NCBI RefSeq assembly: GCF_009901955.1
Contig: NZ_WUTS01000001.1
Location: 2,559,745 to 2,623,744 of the forward strand
Source: Halomonas icarae
Lineage (GTDB): Bacteria; Pseudomonadota; Gammaproteobacteria; Pseudomonadales; Halomonadaceae
DNA: 64,000 nucleotides
Direction of reading: 5' to 3'
Made by a program: the position numbers and the translations under genes. The notes under the pieces are model-generated. The model saw only the letters and a program-made list of their open reading frames with translations, made no database searches and was not told the DNA's origin. This document shows, one piece after another, positions 1 through 8,686 of the stretch; the stretch's first letter is position 1, and each line of letters starts with the position of its first letter.

Positions 1-1106
1 TCGGTTTGCTTGCCGGTCTGTTCGTGAGGGTGTCGCGGCTGGGTGAGCGCCTGGAGCCTCTGCCCATGGCACTGCGCTTCCTGATGGCAGGTGGTGCCGT
101 AGCTGTTGTGGCCTGGTGGTATCCCCAGGTGCAGGGCATGGGCTACGACACCCTGCAGGCCACGCTCAGCGGTTCGGTGGCGGTGGATGTGCTGATCGCT
201 GTAGCGGTCGGCAAGCTGTTGCTGACCGCCGGCACCGTGGCCTGCGGAATCCCGGTCAGCATCATCGGGCCGGTATTGGTGATCGGTGGTGCCGCCGGTG
301 CGCTATGTGGCATGGCGGGCCACTGGCTGCTGCCCATCGAGGCATCCGATCCGGCGCTGTTCGCCATGCTGGGCATGGCGGCGATGATGGGGGCGGTTCT
401 TCAGGCACCGCTGGCGGCATTGATGGCGCTGCTCGAGCTCACTCACAACCCCAATATCATCCTTCCCGGCATGCTAGCGGTGGTGATCTCCTGCCTGACC
501 GCACGACAGCTCTGCCGCTGTGGTGGTTTCTTCCTCAGCGTGAAGCGTCAGGGGCTGCACCCCCTGCAGCAACCCTTGATGCAGGCGCTCTCGCGGGTCT
601 CGGTACCGGCGGTGATGGATCGTCGGCTGGAGCGTACCCAGCGCATGGTGACCCAGGCGAAGGCGCGAGCGCTGCTGACGTCCGAGCCAGTGTGGATCCT
701 GATCGAGCGTTCCAGCGACGAGAAGCCGATACTGGCGCTCAAGGCAGCGGATCTGGCTCGCTGGCTCACTGTCCAGGAAGAGGCCGTCCTGGAGGAGAAG
801 GAGAGCGAAGAGTCATCCGTTGAAGGCGAGGTGCCCAATGATCGACAGGGTCGGAAGGAAACTCCGAAAGAAAGAAGCAGGGACAAAGGTGATCCACCCA
901 TGATCGACCTGCTGGAGATACCCGGCGAGCGCCTGGAGCTCGCCCCAATCGGATTGCAGGCCACGCTCTCCGAGGCGTTCAACAAGCTCAACGACTCGAT
1001 GCTCGATGCGCTCTATGTCGAGCATGGTCATCGGCCGAAGCAGAAGCGCATTTCCGGTATCATCACCCGCGGAGACATCGAACGCTTCTATCGCGTCGGT
1101 GGCTGA
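1..1106 (+). CDS. ClC-family chloride channel/antiporter with CBS pair (5' partial)
   Basis: The frame is open at the left edge, so the N-terminal half is missing. What remains is the C-terminal membrane half of a ClC channel or H+/Cl- exchanger. The family's GIFAP filter region appears as SIIGP, followed by VLVIGGAAG, and the conserved GAVLxAP helix reads MMGAVLQAPLAALMALLEL. The usual Tyr of the TxNYxxILP segment is absent (THNPNIILP). A soluble C-terminal part carries two CBS-like segments (VPAVMDRRLERTQRMV, and ATLSEAFNKLNDSMLDALYVE ending in IITRGDIERFYR). A Glu/Lys/Arg-rich linker of about 45 residues separates them. Family placement is firm; whether it is channel or exchanger cannot be told without the missing gating-glutamate region. 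Confidence 0.85.
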   Translation, partial: GLLAGLFVRVSRLGERLEPLPMALRFLMAGGAVAVVAWWYPQVQGMGYDTLQATLSGSVAVDVLIAVAVGKLLLTAGTVACGIPVSIIGPVLVIGGAAGALCGMAGHWLLPIEASDPALFAMLGMAAMMGAVLQAPLAALMALLELTHNPNIILPGMLAVVISCLTARQLCRCGGFFLSVKRQGLHPLQQPLMQALSRVSVPAVMDRRLERTQRMVTQAKARALLTSEPVWILIERSSDEKPILALKAADLARWLTVQEEAVLEEKESEESSVEGEVPNDRQGRKETPKERSRDKGDPPMIDLLEIPGERLELAPIGLQATLSEAFNKLNDSMLDALYVEHGHRPKQKRISGIITRGDIERFYRVGG

Positions 1107-1144
1107 CGTCTCCCATCATCTCATCGGTCCCGCAAGGAAATCCC

Positions 1145-1576
1145 ATGTATCTGTGGTTCAAGGCCCTGCATCTTATCGCCATGGTGACCTGGTTTGCCGC
1201 CATGTTCTATCTACCCCGGCTCTACGTCTATCACGCCATGGCGCGTGACCGGGGGGAGCAGCAGGCAATCGATCACTTCCTGGTCATGGAGCGCAAGCTC
1301 TATCGCGGCATCATGACCCCCTCGATGATTGCCGTGCTGCTCTTCGGTGGCCTCATGCTGGTGCTCAATCCTGGCTGGCTGACTCAGGGGTGGATCCATG
1401 CCAAGCTGCTGCTAGTGGCACTGCTGGTCGGCTATCACCATGTCTGTTTGATCTATCTGAAGCAGTTTGCCGAGGCACGTTGCCGACGTGGCCATGTCTT
1501 CTTTCGCTGGTTCAACGAGTTGCCGGTGATCGCTCTGCTGATCATCATCTTCCTGGCCGTGATCAAGCCATTCTGA
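1145..1576 (+). CDS. hemJ: Protoporphyrinogen IX oxidase HemJ
   Basis: HemJ-type (UPF0093) membrane oxidase of 143 residues that converts protoporphyrinogen IX to protoporphyrin IX in heme synthesis. It is predicted to cross the inner membrane about four times. The family signature is complete: KALHLIAMVTWFAAMFYLPRLYVYH at the N-terminus with the conserved first-helix His (residue 9), a mid-protein helix pair, and a C-terminal RWFNELPV segment. Its stop codon overlaps the start of thiD (TGATG), so the two are translationally coupled. hemL lies two genes on and hemW further down, making a heme neighbourhood. Confidence 0.92.
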   Translation: MYLWFKALHLIAMVTWFAAMFYLPRLYVYHAMARDRGEQQAIDHFLVMERKLYRGIMTPSMIAVLLFGGLMLVLNPGWLTQGWIHAKLLLVALLVGYHHVCLIYLKQFAEARCRRGHVFFRWFNELPVIALLIIIFLAVIKPF

Positions 1577-2421
1577 TGGCAGACGACGTGACATACGAAC
1601 CCCATCTTCCGGTGGTGCTGGTACTGGCGGGCCATGACCCGACTGGCGGCGCTGGTCTGGTAGCCGACGCCGAGGCAGTGGCTGCTGGTGGCGGCTGGGC
1701 GCTTACCGTCCCTACGGCCTTGACCGTCCAGTCCTGTACGGATGTCTCCAGGGTGCTGCCTGCCGACCCCGGTGTCATGCGAGCCAGTGTCGCTGCCCTC
1801 GATGAGTTCGAGGTGGCGGCGATCAAGCTCGGTCTGGTGGCCGATCTGGCAACTCTGGATGCCGTCAACGATATCCTCGAGCGTTTCCCCGGGGTGCCGG
1901 TAGTGGCCGATCCGGTGCTCCGCGCCGGCGGGGGAAGAGAGTTATCCACAATCGAGCTGATCGACGCGTACCGGGAACGGCTGCTGCCGCGGGTGGATAT
2001 CCTGACCCCCAACCGGGGTGAGCTGACGAGGCTTTCGCCGCAACTGTGCGAGGACACGGAGCGAGCCGTGGCGCTGATGCGTCTCGGCTGTCAGGCGGTA
2101 CTGGTGACCGGAACCGATGACCCTGAACCCGGCGCACCCGCGGATCGGGTGACACACACACTGCACGCCATTGACCAGAGTCGTCAGTGGAGCTGGCCGC
2201 GGCTGGCGGGGCAGTTTCATGGCTCCGGCTGCACCATGGCGGCTTTCCTGGCCGCACGCCTGGCCCTTGGGGAGTCGCTGGTGGCGGCGTGTGAACAGGC
2301 CCAGGCCTTCACCTGGGACGCCCTCTCGCACGGTTGGCGACCCGGCTCGGGCCAGGCACTGCCGCGTCGCCTCTGGCACTTGCCGGTGGCGACGCATCGC
2401 GGATCATTCGCTTCTCCCTGA
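1576..2421 (+). CDS. thiD: Hydroxymethylpyrimidine/phosphomethylpyrimidine kinase ThiD
   Basis: Ribokinase-fold enzyme of 281 residues that phosphorylates HMP and HMP-P for the pyrimidine half of thiamine. The N-terminal substrate segment reads [17 protein letters not shown] (about 15-31). The catalytic anion hole is [13 protein letters not shown] with GSGC at 216-219. The start at the hemJ stop overlap fits the family length; a longer upstream reading would overlap hemJ by 180 bp and is rejected. A perfect DnaA box lies inside the gene at 1942-1950. Confidence 0.92.
   Translation: MADDVTYEPHLPVVLVLAGHDPTGGAGLVADAEAVAAGGGWALTVPTALTVQSCTDVSRVLPADPGVMRASVAALDEFEVAAIKLGLVADLATLDAVNDILERFPGVPVVADPVLRAGGGRELSTIELIDAYRERLLPRVDILTPNRGELTRLSPQLCEDTERAVALMRLGCQAVLVTGTDDPEPGAPADRVTHTLHAIDQSRQWSWPRLAGQFHGSGCTMAAFLAARLALGESLVAACEQAQAFTWDALSHGWRPGSGQALPRRLWHLPVATHRGSFASP
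1942..1950 (+). promoter_or_regulatory. DnaA box inside thiD
   Basis: Perfect TTATCCACA, 20 kb from oriC and inside coding sequence. It may bind DnaA but has no obvious promoter beside it. See the finding on off-origin DnaA boxes. Confidence 0.5.
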
Positions 2422-2504
2422 TGGAGGGATGGTGTTTGGCGGCCGAAGCATCGAGAATGGGGGAATTGAAGACGTTTGCCCCCTTTTCACTCCCTGTGAA
2501 TAGC

Positions 2505-2525
2505 TTATCCAGAGAATTATCCACA
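2505..2525 (+). promoter_or_regulatory. Tandem DnaA boxes upstream of hemL
   Basis: TTATCCAGA (2505-2513, one mismatch) and TTATCCACA (2517-2525, perfect) are in the same orientation with starts 12 bp apart, 22 bp before the hemL start codon. A short inverted repeat (TTCAC, 5-nt loop, GTGAA, 2486-2500) lies just upstream. The position would suit DnaA control of hemL or DnaA titration. Confidence 0.5.
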
Positions 2526-2546
2526 GCACCGAGGACAGAATACGAC

Positions 2547-3839
2547 ATGACAACCTCCGCTCAGCTTTTCGCTCAGGCCTGCCGACATATTCCCGGTGGC
2601 GTCAACTCGCCGGTGCGTGCCTTCAAGGGACTGCATCGTCCGCCGGTGTTCATGGAGCGCGCCCAAGGAGCTTACCTGTTCGATGTGGAGGGCCAGCGTT
2701 ATGTGGATTATGTGGGTTCCTGGGGCCCGATGATTACCGGCCATGCCGATCCCGATGTGCTGGGCGCGGTGCGCAGCCGCCTCGACAACGGCCTCTCGTT
2801 CGGGACCCCCACCGCCATCGAGACCACCATGGCGGATCTAATCTGCGAGATGATCCCCTCCATCGAGATGGTCCGCATGGTTAACTCCGGTACCGAGGCC
2901 ACCATGTCGGCGATCCGTCTAGCGCGTGGCGTCACCGGGCGTGACAAGATCGTCAAGTTTGAGGGCAACTACCACGGTCACTCCGACTCCCTGTTGGTCA
3001 AGGCAGGCTCGGGAGCACTGACCCACGGCGAGCCCAGCTCTCCCGGGGTTCCCGCATCCCTGGCCGAGCACACCATCACCCTGGCCTATAATGATGTCGA
3101 GGCAGTGGAGCAGTGCTTCGAGGAGATCGGCGATCAGGTGGCCTGCATCATCGTCGAGCCAGTGGCCGGCAATATGAACTGCATTCCCCCGCAACCCGGC
3201 TTCCTGGAGTGCCTGCGTCGAGTCTGCAATGCTCACGATAGCGTGCTGATCTTCGACGAGGTGATGACCGGGTTCCGTGTGGCCATGGGCGGGGCCCAGG
3301 CGCACTATGGCGTGCGCCCCGACCTGACTTGCCTCGGTAAGATCGTTGGCGGTGGTATGCCCGTGGGCGCCTTTGGGGGGAATGAAACCCTCATGTCCAA
3401 TATTTCGCCGTTGGGCCCCATCTATCAGGCGGGCACGCTATCCGGTAACCCGCTGGCCATGGCGGCGGGCATCGCGCTTCTCGGCAAGTTGCGTGAGCCC
3501 GGCTTCCATGATGCTCTGTCACAACGGGTCGACACCCTTTGCCACGGCTTGCAGGAGCGTGCCGATGCGGCAGGCGTGGAGATGATCACCCAGAGTGCCG
3601 GGGGCATGTTCGGCCTCTTCTTCACCGGCCAGAGCCGGGTCGACAACTTTGCCCAGGCCACCGCCTGTGATGCCGACGCCTTCCGTCGCTTCTTTTCGGC
3701 GATGCTCGACGAGGGTGTCTATCTCGCGCCGTCGGCCTACGAGGCGGGCTTCATGTCCAGCGCCCATACACCGGAGGATATTCAGTTCACCCTGGATGCC
3801 GCCGAGAAGGCCTTCGTGGCTATGCAACGTCAAGACTGA
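2547..3839 (+). CDS. hemL: Glutamate-1-semialdehyde 2,1-aminomutase HemL
   Basis: PLP enzyme making 5-aminolevulinate from glutamate-1-semialdehyde in the C5 route to tetrapyrroles. The ATG at 2547 gives 430 residues, close to the E. coli enzyme. Class III aminotransferase features are in order: [16 protein letters not shown] near 113-128, the [10 protein letters not shown] segment near 236-245, and the PLP lysine in [11 protein letters not shown] at Lys265. It is 125 bp after thiD, with tandem DnaA boxes in the gap. The last codons (QRQD-stop) are imperfectly repeated directly after the stop (3841-3855). Confidence 0.95.
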   Translation: MTTSAQLFAQACRHIPGGVNSPVRAFKGLHRPPVFMERAQGAYLFDVEGQRYVDYVGSWGPMITGHADPDVLGAVRSRLDNGLSFGTPTAIETTMADLICEMIPSIEMVRMVNSGTEATMSAIRLARGVTGRDKIVKFEGNYHGHSDSLLVKAGSGALTHGEPSSPGVPASLAEHTITLAYNDVEAVEQCFEEIGDQVACIIVEPVAGNMNCIPPQPGFLECLRRVCNAHDSVLIFDEVMTGFRVAMGGAQAHYGVRPDLTCLGKIVGGGMPVGAFGGNETLMSNISPLGPIYQAGTLSGNPLAMAAGIALLGKLREPGFHDALSQRVDTLCHGLQERADAAGVEMITQSAGGMFGLFFTGQSRVDNFAQATACDADAFRRFFSAMLDEGVYLAPSAYEAGFMSSAHTPEDIQFTLDAAEKAFVAMQRQD

Positions 3840-3888
3840 GCAACGTCAGGACTGACGCACTATCGAATCCACCACCGGGAGAATCACC

Positions 3889-5148
3889 ATGCGTCATACC
3901 TTGGACGCCAACAAGGCCGGCAGTGGCGAAAGTCTTGAGCTGGAATCGCTTATCGATGCCCTGGTGGCCCATCATCGCGATGCGATACCCCACGCTGCTG
4001 TGGCGCAGGATGCCGGTCGGCCATTGACGCTGGCCATGAAGGCCGAGCTGGCGGAGATCCGCGGGGCCCTGTGGGATGAAGGGGAGCGTGAGCGGCTCGA
4101 CCAGCTGGGCGAGTGGCTGGAGCAGGACCTGGTGCGGCTGACGCCCATCCTCGAGGCGCGTGCCAATCGGCAGGTACCGAGTTGGGCGCTGCACCATCCC
4201 GAAAGCCGACTGTGTCACGGCGGACGCCCGCTGCTGGTCAATGCCATCGGTCGTGACCTGGAGGTGCCGGGGGCGGATCTCGTCGACGATCCGGCAAGCG
4301 ACCTGGCGGCGCTGCTAGTGGGCCTGGAGGGGCGCGAGACTCCGGAGTTGACGCGGTTGGCGCTGGATCGCTATCTGCGCCAATCAGGAGACTATGAACT
4401 CGCCCGTCTGCTTTCGCTGTTCGGAACCTGTCATGCGTTGACCGCGGCTAGACGTGCCCTGCGGCGTCGACTCGCGGATGGGGTCGATACGGAAAACTCC
4501 GCTCTGCTGGCCGAGAGCATGGCAGAGTGCCGTCGCTACCTGGCGCTTGCCGAGCGGATTGCGGAGTTTCGCTTTCCACCACTGGTGATCGCCGTGGGCG
4601 TCTCGGGCAGTGGCAAGAGCCGCTTTACGCGTGGGCTGGTGACTGGCCTCGGTGCGATTCGTGTCAGTTCAGAGGCTGAGCGTCAGCGTCTTGCACAGCT
4701 TGAAGAGAGTTCAAACCATCCACAGGACGATTCCGTTCAGAGGGGTGTGGATATCTTCGGTGAGGCAGCCACGGCAGCGACCTATCGACGGCTTGCCGCC
4801 TGTGCCGGCTATCTGCTCGATGCCGGTATTCCCGCCTGTGTGGATGCCACCTGCCTGACCCGCGCCCAGCGCGATCAGTTGCGTCAGCAGGCCGAGGCCC
4901 GTGGCCTCCCCTGCCTGCTGGTCAGCTTCGAGGCCGATGATGCCACCCTGCGGCGGCGCATCGAGAAACGAGCCACGCGCCAGGGTGTCCCCGTCGAGGA
5001 GAGCCTGGCGGTATTGGTGCGGCAGCAGCAGCGGTTCGAGTCGTTCGGCGACGAGGAGCGTCTGCATCTGGTCCATCTCGATACCACCGCGGACAATGCC
5101 GCCGATACCCTACTGGGGTTGATCGAGGAGCACGTGAAGCTTGCCTGA
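3889..5148 (+). CDS. Two-domain protein: APH-like N-terminal remnant and P-loop kinase
   Basis: 419 residues. The C-terminal part is an AAA/zeta-toxin-like P-loop kinase with Walker A GVSGSGKS at 237-244, a VDATCLTRAQRDQLR segment and a basic lid (RRRIEKRATRQG). The N-terminal part carries the tail of an aminoglycoside-phosphotransferase-like fold (DLVDDPASDLAALLVGLEGRE, then a helix ending SLFGTCHALTAARRALRRR), as in proteins pairing COG2187 with COG0645. That N-terminal domain is shorter than usual and the catalytic HGD-type loop is not evident, so only the P-loop half looks active. The substrate is unknown. The gene abuts rdgB (10 nt between stop and ATG). Confidence 0.7.
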   Translation: MRHTLDANKAGSGESLELESLIDALVAHHRDAIPHAAVAQDAGRPLTLAMKAELAEIRGALWDEGERERLDQLGEWLEQDLVRLTPILEARANRQVPSWALHHPESRLCHGGRPLLVNAIGRDLEVPGADLVDDPASDLAALLVGLEGRETPELTRLALDRYLRQSGDYELARLLSLFGTCHALTAARRALRRRLADGVDTENSALLAESMAECRRYLALAERIAEFRFPPLVIAVGVSGSGKSRFTRGLVTGLGAIRVSSEAERQRLAQLEESSNHPQDDSVQRGVDIFGEAATAATYRRLAACAGYLLDAGIPACVDATCLTRAQRDQLRQQAEARGLPCLLVSFEADDATLRRRIEKRATRQGVPVEESLAVLVRQQQRFESFGDEERLHLVHLDTTADNAADTLLGLIEEHVKLA

Positions 5149-5158
5149 GAGAAATGTC

Positions 5159-5773
5159 ATGATCACTCCCGCTCGCCTGGTGCTTGCCAGTGGCAATGCC
5201 GGCAAGCTGCGCGAGTTCGCCCAGCTGCTGGGGCCGCTGGGCTGCCAGGTATTCCCACAGTCGGACTTTGCCGTCTCCGAGGTGGAGGAGAGCGGCCTGA
5301 CCTTCGTCGAAAACGCTCTATTGAAGGCGCGTGAGGCCAGTCGTGTCAGTGGCCTGCCGGCGCTGGCCGATGATTCGGGCCTCGAGGTCGATGCCCTAGA
5401 GGGGGCGCCCGGTATCTACTCGGCTCGCTATGCCGGCGAACCGAAGAGCGATGCGCGCAACAATGCGAAGCTGCTCGAGGCGCTGGCCGAGGTTCCCGAA
5501 GGAGCCCGCGATGCACGCTACTGGTGTGTGCTCGTGTACCTTCGCCATCCCGAGGACCCGGTGCCGTTGATCGTGCAGCGCAGCTGGGAGGGGCAGATCC
5601 TCGCCCATCGCCGTGGCGAGGGGGGCTTCGGTTATGATCCACTGTTCTGGCTACCCGATCAGGGCATGAGTGCCGCCGAGCTGTCGGCGGCGGAGAAGAA
5701 TCGCTTGAGTCACCGCGGGCGGGCGCTGCAGGCACTGGTCGAGCCATTCCGTCGAGTCGGCGGGAGCCTCTGA
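5159..5773 (+). CDS. rdgB: dITP/XTP pyrophosphatase RdgB
   Basis: Ham1-family house-cleaning nucleotidase of 204 residues that hydrolyses dITP, dXTP and their ribo forms to monophosphates. The N-terminus LASGNAGKLREF (substrate loop), the SGLEVDALEGAPGIYSARYAG segment and the C-terminal SHRGRAL are all present. The ATG at 5159 follows a GAGAGA ribosome site within the end of the upstream gene. Its stop overlaps the hemW start (TGATG), the common rdgB-hemW pairing. Confidence 0.95.
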   Translation: MITPARLVLASGNAGKLREFAQLLGPLGCQVFPQSDFAVSEVEESGLTFVENALLKAREASRVSGLPALADDSGLEVDALEGAPGIYSARYAGEPKSDARNNAKLLEALAEVPEGARDARYWCVLVYLRHPEDPVPLIVQRSWEGQILAHRRGEGGFGYDPLFWLPDQGMSAAELSAAEKNRLSHRGRALQALVEPFRRVGGSL

Positions 5774-6954
5774 TGGCATTACTGCCCCCGATGCTTCCGC
5801 ACTTGGCACTCTATGTGCACGTACCCTGGTGTGTGCGCAAGTGCCCTTATTGCGACTTCAACTCGCATGGCGTCGGCCGCGATGCCGGACTGCCCGAGGA
5901 AGCCTATCTCGACGCCCTGCTCGCCGACCTGGACGCCGACTTGCCGCTGGCGGGGGGGCGCGAGCTGGTCAGCCTCTTTATCGGCGGTGGTACGCCGAGT
6001 CTGCTCTCTGCGGATTTCTATCGTCGCCTGCTGGCGGGAGTAGCCGAGCGGCTGCCCTTGGCCCGCGATATCGAGATCACCCTCGAGGCCAATCCCGGCA
6101 CCCTGGAGCGGGGTCGCTTCGCGGGCTACCGCGCGGCGGGTATCAATCGTCTGTCGCTAGGAATACAGAGCTTCCAGGCAGCGCAGCTCGAGGCGCTGGG
6201 CCGCATCCACAGCGGTGATGACGCCGAGGCCGCCTTCGTCGAAGCCCGCGAGGCCGGTTTCGACAACCTCAATATCGATCTGATGCATGGGTTGCCGGGC
6301 CAGACCCCCGAACAGGCGCTGCAGGATCTTGAGCGTGCCCAGGCGCTGGGACCCGAGCATCTCTCCTGGTATCAGCTCACCCTGGAACCCAATACGGAGT
6401 TCTACCGCTATCCGCCGGCTCTGCCCGAGGAGGAAGCACTCTGGGAGATCCAGGATCGAGGCCATGAGCGTCTCGAGGCTTCGGGTTACCATCGATATGA
6501 GATATCGGCCTATGCGAGACAAGGGTATCGATCGCGGCATAATCTCAACTACTGGCGGTTCGGTGACTATCTAGGCATCGGCGCCGGCGCCCATGGCAAG
6601 TTGAGCACACCCGGCGAGGAGGATGGTCTGCATATCGAACGCCGCTGGAAGAGTCGTCAGCCTGACTCCTATCTGCGCCGGCGCCACGATCCGCGTGGTT
6701 TCGTTGCCGATGCGCATCGCGTCAGCGAGGCCGATCTACCGCTGGAGTTCGCCATGAATGTCCTGCGACTCCCCGAGGGGGTGCCGATGACGCTGTGGCG
6801 TGATTCCACCGGTTTGCCAGAAAACTTGCTGGCCGAGCGTCTTGTGACCGCTCGTGAAAAAGGAATGTTGGTGGAAGCGGCCCATAGGCTTCAAGCTTCG
6901 CCTCGAGGTCTACTATTCTTGAATGAATTGCTGGCATCGATCGACGAGCAATGA
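5773..6954 (+). CDS. hemW: Heme chaperone HemW (radical SAM)
   Basis: 393-residue radical-SAM protein of the HemW group, formerly called anaerobic coproporphyrinogen III oxidase-like. The 4Fe-4S cluster motif CVRKCPYC places cysteines at 20, 24 and 27. The SAM-binding GGGTPS appears near residue 73, and the NRLSLGIQSF segment is typical. True HemN has an extra N-terminal extension and cysteine that this protein lacks, so heme delivery to respiratory enzymes is the better call. It is translationally coupled to rdgB. Confidence 0.92.
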   Translation: MALLPPMLPHLALYVHVPWCVRKCPYCDFNSHGVGRDAGLPEEAYLDALLADLDADLPLAGGRELVSLFIGGGTPSLLSADFYRRLLAGVAERLPLARDIEITLEANPGTLERGRFAGYRAAGINRLSLGIQSFQAAQLEALGRIHSGDDAEAAFVEAREAGFDNLNIDLMHGLPGQTPEQALQDLERAQALGPEHLSWYQLTLEPNTEFYRYPPALPEEEALWEIQDRGHERLEASGYHRYEISAYARQGYRSRHNLNYWRFGDYLGIGAGAHGKLSTPGEEDGLHIERRWKSRQPDSYLRRRHDPRGFVADAHRVSEADLPLEFAMNVLRLPEGVPMTLWRDSTGLPENLLAERLVTAREKGMLVEAAHRLQASPRGLLFLNELLASIDEQ

Positions 6955-7048
6955 CGATGCCGCCTGTGAAAAGGCTCATCGCAACCTTCGCCATTAACGG
7001 CCCCCATGGATGATAGATCGGGCCCTTTGAACCAAGGAGATATTCACG

Positions 7049-7726
7049 ATGACCAAGCCATTTCGCCTTGTTGCTCCGTTGGCTGCCGCTGTTCTACTGG
7101 CGGGCTGTGCCACCACGGACCCCTATAGCGGCCAGACCAACCGCAATCAGACGGGAACCGGTGCCGCCATTGGCGCGGTGGTGGGCGCCGCCGCTGGTGC
7201 ACTCAGCGGTGATGGCAGCACCAGCCGTCGCGACCGAGCTCTTATAGGTGCCGCCGTGGGCGCCGCAGCGGGTGCCGGTGTCGGCGCCTACATGGATCGT
7301 CAGGAGCAGCAGCTTCGTCAGAGCACCCAGGGCACCGGCATCGGCGTCGACCGTCGCGGTGACGATATCGTCCTGAATATGCCCAGTGAGGTGACATTTG
7401 GATTCGATTCCAGCGACCTGACGTCCAATGCGCGCAATGCCCTCAATGATGTGGCCAGGGTGCTGACTCAGTATGACGATACCCGCGTCAATATCGGGGG
7501 GCATACCGACAGTACCGGAGACGCCGGCTACAACCAGCGCCTCTCCGAGCGTCGTGCCCAGGCCGTGGGCAACTATCTCGCTCAGGCAGGTGTGGCGGGT
7601 AGTCGCCTGAACATGGCCGGCTACGGCGAGAACCAGCCGGTGGCCAACAACAACACCGAGCAGGGTCGTGCCCAGAACCGTCGTGTCGAAATCACCCTCT
7701 CTCCCATTCAGAGCCGCTTCGAGTAA
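7049..7726 (+). CDS. OmpA-domain outer-membrane lipoprotein (YiaD-like)
   Basis: 225 residues. A lipoprotein signal peptide ends at LLAGC with Cys20 as the lipidated residue. Residues about 38-90 form two Gly/Ala-rich zipper segments (GTGAAIGAVVGAAAGAL and GAAVGAAAGAGVGAYMD), probably inserted in or lying on the membrane. The C-terminal half is an OmpA peptidoglycan-binding domain with NIGGHTDSTGDAGYNQRLSE and the final RRVEITL. It should anchor the outer membrane to the wall. A strong AAGGAGA ribosome site is 8 bp before the ATG, and a strong terminator follows, so it is probably monocistronic. Confidence 0.9.
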   Translation: MTKPFRLVAPLAAAVLLAGCATTDPYSGQTNRNQTGTGAAIGAVVGAAAGALSGDGSTSRRDRALIGAAVGAAAGAGVGAYMDRQEQQLRQSTQGTGIGVDRRGDDIVLNMPSEVTFGFDSSDLTSNARNALNDVARVLTQYDDTRVNIGGHTDSTGDAGYNQRLSERRAQAVGNYLAQAGVAGSRLNMAGYGENQPVANNNTEQGRAQNRRVEITLSPIQSRFE

Positions 7727-7756
7727 GCGCTATCTCACAGCAAGCGGTAACCTGTC

Positions 7757-7782
7757 GGGCTCGTCACACATGTGACGAGCCC
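7757..7782 (+). terminator. Rho-independent terminator after the OmpA-type lipoprotein gene
   Basis: Perfect 12-bp inverted repeat (GGGCTCGTCACA and its complement) around a CA centre, followed by TTTCTCTTTCT. Confidence 0.8.
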
Positions 7783-7817
7783 TTTCTCTTTCTGACCGAT
7801 TCGCGGATCCTTCTCCC

Positions 7818-8666
7818 ATGCTCTCCTATCAGCACGCCTATCATGCCGGCAACTTTGCCGACGTTCATAAACATCTGACGCTGCATGGGGTTATCAATCA
7901 TCTATTACGTAAAGAATCATCTATTACGTATATTGATACTCATGCCGGCCGAGGCCTCTATCCTCTGGCCGCGGAGGAGACAGCTCGGCTGCATGAGTAC
8001 CGTCTGGGGGTTCTGCCCCTATGGGAGTCCCGTAGATCGCTTTCGACGAATGGACTTCTGCATGGCTGGCTGGCGGCCCTGGCCGAGGTACAGTCGGATC
8101 CGTCACGGTTGAGCCACTACCCAGGATCGCCCTGGTGGATGAGCCGGTGCCTGCGCTCCCAGGATCGTCAGTTGCTCTTCGAGCTGCATCCAGGGGAGCA
8201 TGAGCATCTGACGGAACAGACGCTGGACGGCGCCGTCCGTAAGATCCATGGCGATGGCTTGAAAGGATTGGTGCAGCGTTTGCCGGTGAAGACGCCGCGT
8301 CTCTGTGTGCTGATCGACCCCAGCTACGAGCGCAAGCAGGAGTATGTCGAAGTGGCCGATACGCTGTCGACGACCCTGCGTAAGGCGCGGCATGCCGTGA
8401 TAATGGTGTGGTATCCGCTATTGCCGGCGGGACGCCACCACGAGCTGCTTGAGGCGATCAAGGCACATGGGCTACGCAAGGTGTGGCGCAGCGAGTTTAT
8501 GCTGCATGCTTCCAAGGAAGGGATCGGCGGCATGTATGGCAGCGGCATGTTGATAACCAATCCGCCCTGGGGGCTTGATAAGCACCTGGCCGAGGCCATG
8601 GCGAGAGTAGCGCCCCTGCTATCGCGAGAGGCCCGCTACCAGGCCGACTGGTGGGTGGGCGAGTAG
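7818..8666 (+). CDS. rlmJ: 23S rRNA (adenine-2030 N6)-methyltransferase RlmJ
   Basis: 282-residue methyltransferase for A2030 of 23S rRNA. The N-terminus MLSYQHAYHAGNFADVHKH is diagnostic; the SAM site is YIDTHAGRGLY near 38-48. Motif IV reads DPSY at 167-170 where E. coli has DPPY. A 16-bp direct repeat (7896-7911 and 7915-7930, 19 bp apart) falls in codons 27-38 and is read in two different frames, so the protein does not repeat. It converges with the alcohol dehydrogenase gene 20 bp away. Confidence 0.92.
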   Translation: MLSYQHAYHAGNFADVHKHLTLHGVINHLLRKESSITYIDTHAGRGLYPLAAEETARLHEYRLGVLPLWESRRSLSTNGLLHGWLAALAEVQSDPSRLSHYPGSPWWMSRCLRSQDRQLLFELHPGEHEHLTEQTLDGAVRKIHGDGLKGLVQRLPVKTPRLCVLIDPSYERKQEYVEVADTLSTTLRKARHAVIMVWYPLLPAGRHHELLEAIKAHGLRKVWRSEFMLHASKEGIGGMYGSGMLITNPPWGLDKHLAEAMARVAPLLSREARYQADWWVGE

Positions 8667-8686
8667 CGGGCAGAGAGGCGAAGGGA

